Virus record (IMG/VR): IMGVR_UViG_3300044613_000975
Location: 1-40,825 of that record
Source: a virus
DNA length: 40,825 nucleotides
Reading direction: 5' to 3' (one strand)
Shown here: positions 13,091 through 20,701 of the stretch, one piece after another
How positions within the stretch are numbered: the stretch's first letter is position 1
How the letters are laid out: every line of letters begins with the position of its first letter
Notes under the pieces: model-generated
Databases searched by the model: none
What the model saw: only the letters and a program-made list of their open reading frames with translations
Told to the model about the DNA's origin: nothing
Program-made: the position numbers and the translations under genes

Positions 13091-13764
13091 TGCAAGAGCT
13101 ATCTCCCGTTTCTCTTTTCGCTGATTCCATTGCCCTTAGCGCCAGGCTTGACGAGGAATGGTCCTACGATCCGCGCACAGGTCGCTACAGGGCTGCCAAT
13201 GGCCGCTTCCTAAGCGGGGCCACCGTTGAGGCACTTGTTGATGGAAGGATTCGTAAAACCAAAAGTGACTTGAGGGCCTTAACTGCATCTTTGGCCGATG
13301 GCACTTTAAGCATAGAGCAATGGCAAGTGCAAGCAAGGGCTGAAATCAAGCGTGCTCACATTCAGGCGGCATTGGTCGGGAATGGTGGTATGCAGGGGAT
13401 GGATGCGGCAGCGTGGGGCCGTGTTGGCTGGCGACTTAGGGAGGAGTACCGCTATCTAGAGGGCTTTGCCAAGGACCTCCTAGAGCAGAGAGTGTCAGTG
13501 CCAATGGCCTTGGCTCGAATCAGCCTCTACGCCGATAGTGTCAGGGGCTCGTATTGGACCGGCACCACTATTCGCCAGGAAAAGCAGGGCTATACGCTGA
13601 TGAAACGCATTCTCGATCCACAGGCCCAGCATTGCGAAGACTGCCTTCGCTATGCCGCTGCGGGAATGGTGGCCCTGGGGGCACTGCCAATGCCAGGACA
13701 GCGTTGTGAATGTAAGGCGAGATGTCGTTGCAGCATTCGGTATTATCGTTCGCAAATGCCGTAA
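13087..13764 (+). CDS. MuF-like minor head protein (225 aa)
   Basis: The position right after portal and the C-terminal motif identify it: DPQAQHCEDC, then LPMPGQRCECKARCRCSIRYYR, the Cys-rich ending of SPP1 gp7 / Mu gpF-type head morphogenesis proteins, which may bind zinc. The N-terminal segment SYDPRTGRYRAANGRFLS is a short motif often found in such proteins. The middle is helical. It starts in an ATGA overlap with portal (ATG 13087, or ATG 13090). MuF proteins sit inside the head near the portal and help assembly or DNA delivery; no toxin domain is fused here. Confidence 0.78.
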   Translation: MMQELSPVSLFADSIALSARLDEEWSYDPRTGRYRAANGRFLSGATVEALVDGRIRKTKSDLRALTASLADGTLSIEQWQVQARAEIKRAHIQAALVGNGGMQGMDAAAWGRVGWRLREEYRYLEGFAKDLLEQRVSVPMALARISLYADSVRGSYWTGTTIRQEKQGYTLMKRILDPQAQHCEDCLRYAAAGMVALGALPMPGQRCECKARCRCSIRYYRSQMP

Positions 13765-13798
13765 AGACCACTACTATGGTGGCAGTTATTCATTCCTT

Positions 13799-15019
13799 GT
13801 GGCACGGATTCTCTATTGCGGCGACATTGGCGCCCAGACAGGTTTTGGGCGTGTAGCAGAGGAGCTTATTCCTCGCTTGACGGATAAGCATGAAATCTAT
13901 GGCCTAGCCGTGAATTGGCATGGCGATCCGTCGCCCATGCAGCAGTATTGCCGCATGTATCCTGCCCATGCTGGCGGGCCTGATCCATTTGGCTCCCATC
14001 GGATCGCAGACTTGGCCGCAGCCATCAAGCCGGATCTTGTGTGGATGACTAACGATCTGTGGTGCCTGCCCCCTCTGCTTTCGGCATTGAAGCCAGTACG
14101 GGAGCAAGTGCCAATGAAAGTGTATGGCTATGTGCCCATTGACTCTTACGGTATCTTTCCGGAGTTCATGCCACATCTTGACGGGCTTGACGGCCTCGGC
14201 ACTTATACGCAGTTCGGCAAAGAGGAGATCGTAAAAGCTGGATACTCTGGCATCATTGACGTGATTCCTCATGGCGTAGACCGTTCCAAGTTCTTTCCAT
14301 TGGACCGCAATGAAGCTCGACAAGCCATGGGCATTGGGAAAGATGACTTTGTGGTCTTTAATGGCAATCGCAATCAGCCGCGCAAGCGCATTGACATTAC
14401 CATTAAGGGCTTTATTCGTTTTGCCAAGAACCGCCCTAATGCAAGGCTGTGGCTTCACATGGGAACCAAGGATCAAGGGTGGGACATTATCCCCTTGTTC
14501 AATCGTGTGGCGCGAGACTATGGGTATGATCCGGCTGGTCGCCTGATCCTGACCAATCACAACTTCAGCGTTAACAACTGCCTGTCCATTGCCGACCTTA
14601 ACCGGGCGTACAATGCCGCTGATATTGGTGTCAACACTTGCATTGCTGAAGGCTGGGGGCTTGTCAACTTTGAGCAGGCTGCTACTGGTGTAGCACAACT
14701 TGTGCCGGATCACACCAGCCTGAAGGAGATTTTCTATGGCGTCAAACGCATTGATTGCCTTGAGGCCGAGACTGATCGTGGTTATGGATTGGAGCGCCCC
14801 ATTCCATCTGCTGTAAGCATGGCCGAGCGGCTTGCGGAATACTATGAAAATCCTCAGGCACTGCAAGATGCGGGAGAATGGTGTTTCAGTCGTGCCACTG
14901 ATCCAGCTTATGACTGGAATACGATTGTTAAGCAAATGACTGGCATCATTGATCGCTGTCTGAACGAACAGCCAACACCTATTTTCAAGGGCTTTGGCAC
15001 TCCCGTGAGGCTGGGATGA
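13799..15019 (+). CDS. Glycosyltransferase, GT4 family (406 aa)
   Basis: A GT-B fold retaining glycosyltransferase. N-terminal acceptor half: ARILYCGDIGAQTGFGRVAE with the Gly-rich loop; linker IPHGVDRSKFFP (near 160); donor half: FNGNRNQPRKRID, and NTCIAEGWGLVNFEQAATG with the E-x7-E nucleotide-sugar motif. GTG 13799 begins exactly at the conserved first strand; in-frame sequence upstream is shadow of the MuF gene. It is the first of four genes joined by 4-base overlaps, with no capsid role expected. Likely targets are a virion protein or host surface glycan; the donor sugar is unknown. Confidence 0.87.
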   Translation: MARILYCGDIGAQTGFGRVAEELIPRLTDKHEIYGLAVNWHGDPSPMQQYCRMYPAHAGGPDPFGSHRIADLAAAIKPDLVWMTNDLWCLPPLLSALKPVREQVPMKVYGYVPIDSYGIFPEFMPHLDGLDGLGTYTQFGKEEIVKAGYSGIIDVIPHGVDRSKFFPLDRNEARQAMGIGKDDFVVFNGNRNQPRKRIDITIKGFIRFAKNRPNARLWLHMGTKDQGWDIIPLFNRVARDYGYDPAGRLILTNHNFSVNNCLSIADLNRAYNAADIGVNTCIAEGWGLVNFEQAATGVAQLVPDHTSLKEIFYGVKRIDCLEAETDRGYGLERPIPSAVSMAERLAEYYENPQALQDAGEWCFSRATDPAYDWNTIVKQMTGIIDRCLNEQPTPIFKGFGTPVRLG

Positions 15020-15732
15020 TGCAAGTTTCACAGATTTTTCTTAATGAAGCGAATAGCCTTGAGCTATCGCCTCAGTTGCAATACGCAACGGGTACGGTCA
15101 AGGCTTTGTTTCCTGGTGCTGATTACAGGCTCTACGGAAAAGAAGACCTGCGCAGTTTAATCAAGAGCCATTACGACGAAGAAGTGCTGTGGGCATTTGA
15201 CACTCTCCGCCCCTATTCATATAAGGCTGACCTTGGCCGCTTTTGTATCTTGAACGCTTTGGGCGGCTGGTATTTTGACATTGGAGTCAGGGGCGCTGCT
15301 CCGGTTGAGATTGGCGAGAGGATCAAGTTCTTGGCCTTTCGTGACATTCAGCGCTTTAGCTTTACGAGCTTTGCTTGTGCTACTACCGTTCTTTATTCCC
15401 AACGCAACAATCATGCCCTGTCCATTGCGATTCGTCAAATCGTAGAGAATTGCAAACGGGAATACTATGGCATCACTCCATTGTGCCCCACTGGCCCGAC
15501 GCTGCTTGGACAGGCACTTGCCAGGCATGGTAGCGATGCGGACTATGTGTTTGGTGATTACATGGAGTTGACGCCTTCGCATGAGCAAAAGAATCGTGCT
15601 TTCGTGCTGCCTAATGGCACAATTATGGCTTGGAGCAAACCTGCCGGTGGTGGCGACCTGACCGCTCTTGGAGCCACTGGTGTCAATAATTACAACGAGC
15701 TTTGGGCCGCACGCAAGGTGTACGCAGCATGA
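15016..15732 (+). CDS. GT32-like (DXD-sugar) glycosyltransferase with altered DXD (238 aa)
   Basis: YKADLGRFCILNALGGWYFDIG (residues about 68-89) is the core of the GT32 / DXD-sugar-binding family, which uses a GG.Y.D.D motif to hold Mn2+ and the nucleotide sugar. Here the second Asp is replaced by Gly (D-I-G). C-terminal blocks typical of the family follow (GPTLLGQAL, then a histidine near residue 188). The ATG overlaps the GT4 stop. It may still be active with altered metal use, or be a binding or regulatory partner for the GT4 enzyme. Confidence 0.78.
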   Translation: MMQVSQIFLNEANSLELSPQLQYATGTVKALFPGADYRLYGKEDLRSLIKSHYDEEVLWAFDTLRPYSYKADLGRFCILNALGGWYFDIGVRGAAPVEIGERIKFLAFRDIQRFSFTSFACATTVLYSQRNNHALSIAIRQIVENCKREYYGITPLCPTGPTLLGQALARHGSDADYVFGDYMELTPSHEQKNRAFVLPNGTIMAWSKPAGGGDLTALGATGVNNYNELWAARKVYAA

Positions 15733-16382
15733 ACCATCTAACTGAACTCGCCAACAGCTACAACAGCGACAAAGGTAACGTCTACAAATGCGCCCATTAT
15801 TACACTCAGCACTACGAAAAAGTATTTAATAAGTATAAAAATAAGACTGACTTTTCTTTGTTGGAAATCGGGCTAAATCGTGACGATTGCAGTGAAGTAC
15901 CGTCGCTTCGCATGTACCGAGATTACTTTGGGAAAGAGGCCAAATTGTCAGGCTTTGATATTCGCCCAGAATTTAAAGCTTTTGAAAGCGCAGGCTTTGA
16001 AATCTTTACAGGCGACCAATCTTCACCAGATAGTCTTAGCCAATGCTTGATTAATCAATATGACATCATTATTGACGATGGCTCCCATGCATCTTCGCAC
16101 CAACAAATTAGTCTTCGTGAGCTATGGCAAGCAGTGAAACCAGGGGGTATTTATGTGATTGAAGATTTGCACTGGCAGCCTTTTTCTGAATCGTGCTCTA
16201 GGACTGTGGCAGTGGCGGACCGCTGGAGTGCGGGCGACTTGAAACCTTCTACATTTTTTCCATTGCAATGGATGGATCAATTCAAAAAAGATTTAAAGCA
16301 CATTGAATTGCTTCCTTCCGCGAGCCCTCTGCATCCTGCTGATCTCACTCAAAAAGCTCTCCTCTTCCTTTGGAAACAATGA
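15729..16382 (+). CDS. Class I SAM-dependent methyltransferase (217 aa)
   Basis: Motif I is LLEIGL (about 45-50), motif II GFDIRP with Asp (near 78), motif III-IV YDIIIDDGSHASSHQQISL (about 110-130) and then VKPGGIYVIEDLH. This arrangement, with IDDGSH, is typical of sugar or small-molecule O-methyltransferases related to MycE and CmcI, some of which need Mg2+ through the two Asp residues. It sits between a glycosyltransferase and an HAD hydrolase with 4-base overlaps on both sides, so O-methylation of a glycan is the simplest reading. Its codon use is more AT-rich than that of the flanking head genes, fitting a transferred cassette. Confidence 0.85.
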   Translation: MNHLTELANSYNSDKGNVYKCAHYYTQHYEKVFNKYKNKTDFSLLEIGLNRDDCSEVPSLRMYRDYFGKEAKLSGFDIRPEFKAFESAGFEIFTGDQSSPDSLSQCLINQYDIIIDDGSHASSHQQISLRELWQAVKPGGIYVIEDLHWQPFSESCSRTVAVADRWSAGDLKPSTFFPLQWMDQFKKDLKHIELLPSASPLHPADLTQKALLFLWKQ

Positions 16383-17677
16383 CAACTAGCTGGGACTGTT
16401 TTGACACCTTGGTAACAAGGGCTCGCTTTGATCCCTTGACAGTCTTTGACTGGATGGGGGAGGAATATAGCCTTGCAAATTTTACGCAACGGCGAAAAGC
16501 AGCAGAGAGTAGGGCGCCCAATACCTTGTCGTCTATCTATGAAGAACTGGCTAAAGATTTTCAATGGACGACAGAGGAGAAAGAATATTACAAACAGAAA
16601 GAAATTGAAGCTGAATTGAAGCATTGTCTTCCCATTGAAGAGAATTTACGAAATGTGAAAGATGGGGACTTAATTGTCAGTGACATGTATTTGCCTCGTG
16701 AGGCAATCGAAGGTATTCTGAGAAAGAATGGCATGGATAAAGCCGTTTCTTTCTATGTGAGCACTGGAGGTAAAAGCTCTGGCACCATTTGGCCACATCT
16801 TCCGCCTATTGATCTGCACGTAGGGGATAATGTTCACTCGGACGTGAGCAGTCCTCGCAGTCATGGCATCAATGCCTTGCACTACACAGACATGCATTTC
16901 TCTCCCCACGAGCAAGCGGTGGGTGGAGAGCTAGCCCTGCTAATGAGAGTGGTGCGCCTTGCCAATCCTTACACCCCATGCACTGACTTCCATCGTCTCT
17001 GGTTTGAGCAGGCGCAGCTTAATGTGCCAGCGTTGGTACTAGCAGCAGCCTCGTTGCCTAAAGAAAACCTAGCTTTTGTCTGGCGTGACTGCGTGCATTT
17101 GCAGCGTATTCACCAGCAATTGCATGGCACCCACAATGTTCAGTTTCATTGCTCAAGAGTGGCAATGGCAAGCGGAGGAGCCGAATGGAAGAAATATGCA
17201 GAGAACACCGCTAAAGGGAGAGTCATTGTTGACTTGCAGGGCAGTGGCAGGAGCGTTGTCCAATATTGGCGCGATAATTTCCAAGAAGCGCCGCAGTTGC
17301 TTTACATAACGGGAATGATGACACATGGTCATGCTTTAATTACAACTCCCACCGATGTGATTGAAAGGTTTAATTCTTCCTCCCTTGGGTCAATGGCGCA
17401 GTTTCCTGAGCGCTTTAAAAATGAGTTTGAAGAAGAGTTTTTGCAATGCCAAAAGAAAGCCATCGACAAGGCTATAGAGTACATGCCATTCTTTAATTTA
17501 AAAGAAGAAAATCTTCCTCTTCTGGGCTCCATCATTCAACTGATGTATCATTCAAAAACTCCTTTGTTGACACCCCATCAAAGCAATCATTGTTCTGGCC
17601 ATAAAGAGATGGACTGGCCCGCCGATAGATACTTGGACGATAAGATGGCTATATCAAGAGTTTTTGGTCATGACTAA
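16379..17677 (+). CDS. HAD-superfamily hydrolase with unassigned C-terminal domain (432 aa)
   Basis: HAD motif I is W-D6-C-F-D9-T (DxDxT form), motif II IVSDMYLP (near 100) and motif IV HVGDNVHSDVSSPRSHG (near 145). It should be a phosphatase or phosphotransferase. Residues about 200-432 are a second region with VDLQGSGRSVVQYW, which has a P-loop-like or sugar-nucleotide look but no match I can name; similar two-domain proteins occur in bacterial surface-polysaccharide clusters. ATG 16379 overlaps the methyltransferase stop, and four in-frame residues upstream are discarded. It is the last gene of the cassette. Confidence 0.78.
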   Translation: MTTSWDCFDTLVTRARFDPLTVFDWMGEEYSLANFTQRRKAAESRAPNTLSSIYEELAKDFQWTTEEKEYYKQKEIEAELKHCLPIEENLRNVKDGDLIVSDMYLPREAIEGILRKNGMDKAVSFYVSTGGKSSGTIWPHLPPIDLHVGDNVHSDVSSPRSHGINALHYTDMHFSPHEQAVGGELALLMRVVRLANPYTPCTDFHRLWFEQAQLNVPALVLAAASLPKENLAFVWRDCVHLQRIHQQLHGTHNVQFHCSRVAMASGGAEWKKYAENTAKGRVIVDLQGSGRSVVQYWRDNFQEAPQLLYITGMMTHGHALITTPTDVIERFNSSSLGSMAQFPERFKNEFEEEFLQCQKKAIDKAIEYMPFFNLKEENLPLLGSIIQLMYHSKTPLLTPHQSNHCSGHKEMDWPADRYLDDKMAISRVFGHD

Positions 17678-17707
17678 TAAGCAAAAACAAGCCAAAGTTG
17701 CCAAGGT

Positions 17708-18229
17708 TTAGTCCTGATCTGCGACAATATGATTCCATTGCCGATTTTTTTCAATATGACTAATTGTTGTTCGTGTTACGTTTATTGCTTTTGCAAGCAT
17801 GTTTCGGGACAGGGACGGATTGGCAAGTAATATATTTTTAATGGCGGCTACTTGTTCTTCTGATAATTTGCTCCGACCATTGTTGATTCCTTTATGAGTG
17901 CCATGAAGAATAGAATCTTGGCAATTCTTCTCTGGCGTACCCCAAATTAAATTAATGGCTCTATTGTCGTAGCGATTGCCATTCAAATGACGAACAACTT
18001 CAAAGTCTTTGGGCTTGCCATGAAAAGCTTCGCAAACAAGCCTGTGAACCTGTCGAGTTAACCCAGATACGCCGCTGGGATAAAGACCTACCTTTCCGTA
18101 AGGACCAGAAAAATTCACCTTAAGAAGAATCCGCCTGTCGTCTTTGTACTTACAAACGCGACCTTCACTGCTGACCTCATAGAGTCCGTCGGTTTCCGCT
18201 ATGGGCATCCAGGTTTCCTCGTTAGACAT
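17708..18229 (-). CDS. HNH homing endonuclease with NUMOD4 and helix-turn-helix (173 aa)
   Basis: Domains in order: NUMOD4-like TWMPIAETDGLYEVSSEGRV (residues 6-25); HNH core with VHRLVCEAFHG and VRHLNGNRYDNRAINLIW (about 60-100), in which the His and Asn residues would hold the catalytic metal; and a C-terminal helix-turn-helix (LSEEQVAAIKN, LAKAINVTRTTISHIE). This is a free-standing selfish nuclease of the kind found between phage genes. It is on the minus strand inside plus-strand head genes and is AT-richer than they are, both signs of insertion. The recognition site was probably the uninterrupted junction of its neighbours. Confidence 0.92.
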   Translation of the reverse strand: MSNEETWMPIAETDGLYEVSSEGRVCKYKDDRRILLKVNFSGPYGKVGLYPSGVSGLTRQVHRLVCEAFHGKPKDFEVVRHLNGNRYDNRAINLIWGTPEKNCQDSILHGTHKGINNGRSKLSEEQVAAIKNILLANPSLSRNMLAKAINVTRTTISHIEKNRQWNHIVADQD

Positions 18230-18271
18230 TGAATCGTCTTGCTAGAATTAAAGAAAGTATAGCATGGAACA

Positions 18272-18511
18272 ATGAGTTCAAGGAAGCAAAGGCAAAAAAT
18301 TGCTCGTGTTTTGCGCGAGTTCAAGGCTGGTACGCTCAAAAGCAGTACCGGAGAGAAAGTGGCCAATCAGCGTCAAGCGATTGCCATTGCCCTTTCCGAG
18401 GCTGGCATGAGTAAGGAAGGCAAAAGCGATGAATACTGGGATTCTTACGTCCTAACGCTCGCGGAGGAGGAGGAAGAGGAGGAAGAGGAGGAATACATCC
18501 CAAAGGACTGA
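18272..18511 (+). CDS. Zero-frame product with DUF6496-like domain and poly-Glu tail (79 aa)
   Basis: Residues 1-48 match a small domain seen in many phage proteins (IARVLREFKAGTLKSS, then RQAIAIALSEAGMS); I believe this is DUF6496, function unknown. After it comes an acidic linker with ten consecutive Glu codons, then EYIPKD and stop. The C CCA AAG heptamer at 18499-18505 lies just before the stop, and the -1 frame is open across the stop and onward to 18858. The GAG/GAA run provides AGGAGG (18486-18491) seven bases upstream of the heptamer, comparable to the internal stimulator of the E. coli dnaX frameshift. The frameshifted product would be about 195 aa. Confidence 0.72.
   Translation: MSSRKQRQKIARVLREFKAGTLKSSTGEKVANQRQAIAIALSEAGMSKEGKSDEYWDSYVLTLAEEEEEEEEEEYIPKD
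18499..18505 (+). promoter_or_regulatory. Candidate -1 ribosomal frameshift site C CCA AAG
   Basis: In the upstream frame the codons are ATC CCA AAG GAC TGA, so the heptamer has the X XXY YYZ form in the correct phase and sits one codon before the stop. AGGAGG lies seven bases 5'. A possible 3' stem begins 11 bases on: GACGCG 18517-18522 with CGCGTC 18560-18565. The identical heptamer occurs at the expected place in the tail-chaperone gene at 25115. Confidence 0.6.
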
Positions 18512-18858
18512 GCCTTGACGCGGCTAGCTTTGCCCCTCCATCGTCCGTGAGGGCTGCAGCGCGTCGAGGCCTGGAACTACGCAAGAAGCACGGCAAGGGC
18601 GGATTGACCACGCAAGAGGCTGGTGAGCAAGGAATTGGCAGTGGAGTGGCACGAGCCACGAGTTTAGCCAATGGAGAGGCGCTGAGCTACGAAACCATTA
18701 AGCGCATGGCGGCCTTTTTTTCGCGGCATGAGAAGAACAAAGGGGGAGGGGAGGATGATGCTGGTTACATTGCCTGGCTTTTGTGGGGCGGTGATTCGGG
18801 AAGAGTGTGGGCCAATCGCGTCATTGGGCAACAGGAAAGGAAGCGGGCCGCCCGTTAA
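18505..18858 (+). CDS. -1 frame extension: RAAARRGLELRKK-type domain
   Basis: Read in the -1 frame from the slip site, this adds 117 residues. The conserved-looking part starts SFAPPSSVRAAARRGLELRK, then GVARATSLANG, SYETIKRMAAFFSRHE and YIAWLLWGGDSGRVWANRV, a domain recurring in phage and prophage proteins near head genes; function unknown. The only standard start in this frame is GTG 18547, which would cut off the FAPPSS part. There is no ATG, GTG or TTG between the frame's previous stop (18430) and 18547, which favours expression by frameshifting. An independent GTG start from 18547 (103 aa) remains possible and both products could be made. Confidence 0.62.
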   Translation, partial: GLSLDAASFAPPSSVRAAARRGLELRKKHGKGGLTTQEAGEQGIGSGVARATSLANGEALSYETIKRMAAFFSRHEKNKGGGEDDAGYIAWLLWGGDSGRVWANRVIGQQERKRAAR

Positions 18859-18884
18859 GATGGCCTCAATCATCCGTCGTTGCA

Positions 18885-19199
18885 ATGGAAAGTCCTGACC
18901 TTGACTATTTTGACGATGGCGAGGATGAGGATTTTAGTGTAGAAGACGCCTTGCGTGTTCTGAGCCTCAATTCTCACCGCAATACAACGCGATGGGCAGT
19001 GGTCAGCAAGCAACTGTTTGTCAATGGTCGTGCCACTGAGGATCAAAACTATGTGGAACCACAGTACGAAAGGCCAGATCCTGAGTTTGAGGAGCACCAT
19101 CGCATGTTGATCTTTGAGGCAATCGCAGTGGCCAAAGCCTACATCATGGCCGGGATTGAAGCCGAGATTCAGCAGACGAGGGAATCTTCAGGGCTATAA
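18885..19199 (+). CDS. Hypothetical acidic protein (104 aa)
   Basis: Not recognised. It starts MESPDLDYFDDGEDEDFS, very acidic, followed by helical segments (DALRVLSL, TRWAVVSKQLFVNG) and a C-terminal helix. An in-frame GTG lies further up, but the residues added look like read-through of the previous gene. Its last 56 bases overlap the converging repressor gene on the minus strand, so transcription of one may interfere with the other. Confidence 0.55.
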   Translation: MESPDLDYFDDGEDEDFSVEDALRVLSLNSHRNTTRWAVVSKQLFVNGRATEDQNYVEPQYERPDPEFEEHHRMLIFEAIAVAKAYIMAGIEAEIQQTRESSGL

Positions 19200-19449
19200 A
19201 GTTTGGATAGCCGAGAAGCCATAGCACAGACATCGTGAAAAGGCCACTCAAGGTGGCAATTTGCACTGCACTGGGCTCCAGGTCTCCGCTTTCCATCCGA
19301 GAGTAGGAGGACTGACTAATTTCCAGCCTTGCGGCCACATTGCGTTGTGAGAGGCCGCTATTGAGCCGTGCTTGCTTGATGCGAGACGCAACGGCAATGC
19401 GCCGTTGGGAATGGGGCAACTTGAGCAAATTGACTTGGTGATTCTCCAT
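19144..19449 (-). CDS. XRE-family (Cro/cI-type) transcriptional regulator (101 aa)
   Basis: A helix-turn-helix of the HTH_3 type covers residues about 20-72: IKQARLNSGLSQRNVAARLE, then ISQSSYSRMESGDLEPS and a third helix. The C-terminal remainder (LFTMSVLWLLGYPN) may form the dimer interface. Start ATG 19449 is chosen; a GTG at 19461 would add four residues. It is transcribed against the head genes from a start next to an inverted repeat (19459-19482), and its 3' end runs under the preceding plus-strand gene. It could be a lysogeny or timing switch for the capsid operon, or a selfish passenger; no integrase is visible in this window. Confidence 0.85.
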   Translation of the reverse strand: MENHQVNLLKLPHSQRRIAVASRIKQARLNSGLSQRNVAARLEISQSSYSRMESGDLEPSAVQIATLSGLFTMSVLWLLGYPNFIALKIPSSAESRLQSRP

Positions 19450-19458
19450 TGCTTGATT

Positions 19459-19482
19459 CACTATTGAATCATGTTAATAGTG
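19459..19482. promoter_or_regulatory. Inverted repeat, candidate operator
   Basis: CACTATT (19459-19465) and AATAGTG (19476-19482) form a 7-bp dyad with a ten-base spacer; a second dyad GATTC/GAATC (19455-19459/19466-19470) overlaps it. The site sits directly upstream of the repressor ATG and 29 bases before the protease/scaffold gene, the right place to control both. Confidence 0.55.
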
Positions 19483-19510
19483 GTGATGCTAGTTTGCATA
19501 GGATTGTTAT

Positions 19511-20698
19511 ATGAGCAATACTTCTTTTCGCTACGACGTAGCGCCGATTGAGAAGTACGAGCTAACCCCCGAGGGTTATCTGCGGCTTCATGCCACAATC
19601 GCTCGCACTGGCGTTCAGCATTACTCCAATGCTGACGGTTCAATTCGGCGTGAATATCGTGCCGCTGAAGATGTGGCGCTCCCTGAAAGTCTTGCTTCTT
19701 TTGCGGGCAAGAGCGTAACTGACGAACATCCCCCGGTCCTGCTTGATAGCGCCAACACCACAAACTATCAAAAGGGCTTCACTGGCTCTGAGATTGTTTA
19801 TGACAATGGTTTTGTCCGAGCAGTTATGACAATTACAGACCAAGAACTGATCGACAAGATTCAACGGGGTGATGCTACGGAAGTTAGCGCAGGCTATCGA
19901 GTGTCCTTTGATGCCAACCCTGGCACCACTCCTGATGGTGAACCGTATGACGGTCGCCAAAAGGAAATCATTGGCAATCATGTAGCCGTTGTTAAGACCG
20001 GGCGAGCAGGCCCGCAAGTGAAATTGCATCTTGACCGACAGGATGCCGCCGATCCTTCTCTTCTCAATTCTGGAGATTCTCTTATGACTACCGCAAAGGT
20101 GGTCTTTGATGGCGCTGACTTTGAAGTGAGTGAGGGCGTTGCCCTTGCTGTCAACAAAGAACGCGCTGATGCAAAGACCTCTTACGAGGCCATGAAAAAG
20201 CAGTACGACGAAATGTGTGGCAAAGCCTCCAAACTTAAGGAGGAAATGGATGCCATGGAAAAGGAAATGAAAGGCAAAATGGATGCCGCTGATGGTCGTG
20301 CTGATGCCCTCGCTGTTGAAACTGAATCGCTCAGGGCTGAACTGGAAGCGGCTAAAGCCGTGAATGTTGACAGCCTTGTCGAAGAGCGCATTGCCCTGAT
20401 CGAAAAGGCCAAGCCTGTCCTTGACAGCGCTTATTCCTTTGCTGGCAAGTCCGCTCGTGAAATCATGGTCGATGCCGTTAAGGCAGTTCGTGGTGATTCC
20501 ATGAATCTGTCTGAACGGTCTGACGACTACGTTCAAGCCGCTTTTGACACCATTTCCGTTGACGACCGTAAGGATTCGTCTACTGGTCCTCTGCGCAATG
20601 CCGTCGCATCCGTGATGGCAACCATTCCCCAGGACACGTATCAGGAAACGGTGGGAAAAGCCTACCTCCGTCCTCTCACCGCTTCTAAAGGAGCCTGA
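19511..20698 (+). CDS. Prohead protease (DUF2213) fused to scaffold (395 aa)
   Basis: Residues 1-180 match DUF2213: YLRLHATIARTGVQHY, LASFAGKSVTDEHPP, GDATEVSAGYRV and a histidine in IGNHVAVVKTGRAG. Members are thought to be capsid maturation proteases; H72 or H159 and nearby Ser or Asp are candidate catalytic residues, but I cannot fix the triad. Residues about 215-300 are a Lys/Glu/Met-rich coiled coil typical of internal scaffold, with a helical C-terminal capsid-binding part. The protease would cut itself and the scaffold out of the prohead. It precedes the decoration and capsid genes. The candidate operator lies just upstream. Confidence 0.82.
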   Translation: MSNTSFRYDVAPIEKYELTPEGYLRLHATIARTGVQHYSNADGSIRREYRAAEDVALPESLASFAGKSVTDEHPPVLLDSANTTNYQKGFTGSEIVYDNGFVRAVMTITDQELIDKIQRGDATEVSAGYRVSFDANPGTTPDGEPYDGRQKEIIGNHVAVVKTGRAGPQVKLHLDRQDAADPSLLNSGDSLMTTAKVVFDGADFEVSEGVALAVNKERADAKTSYEAMKKQYDEMCGKASKLKEEMDAMEKEMKGKMDAADGRADALAVETESLRAELEAAKAVNVDSLVEERIALIEKAKPVLDSAYSFAGKSAREIMVDAVKAVRGDSMNLSERSDDYVQAAFDTISVDDRKDSSTGPLRNAVASVMATIPQDTYQETVGKAYLRPLTASKGA

Positions 20699-20701
20699 CC
20701 C

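Noticed and set aside
13904-15031. Long minus-strand open frame (375 codons) opposite the GT4 gene
   Set aside because: Antisense shadow; the plus-strand product has full GT4 motifs and the minus product none.
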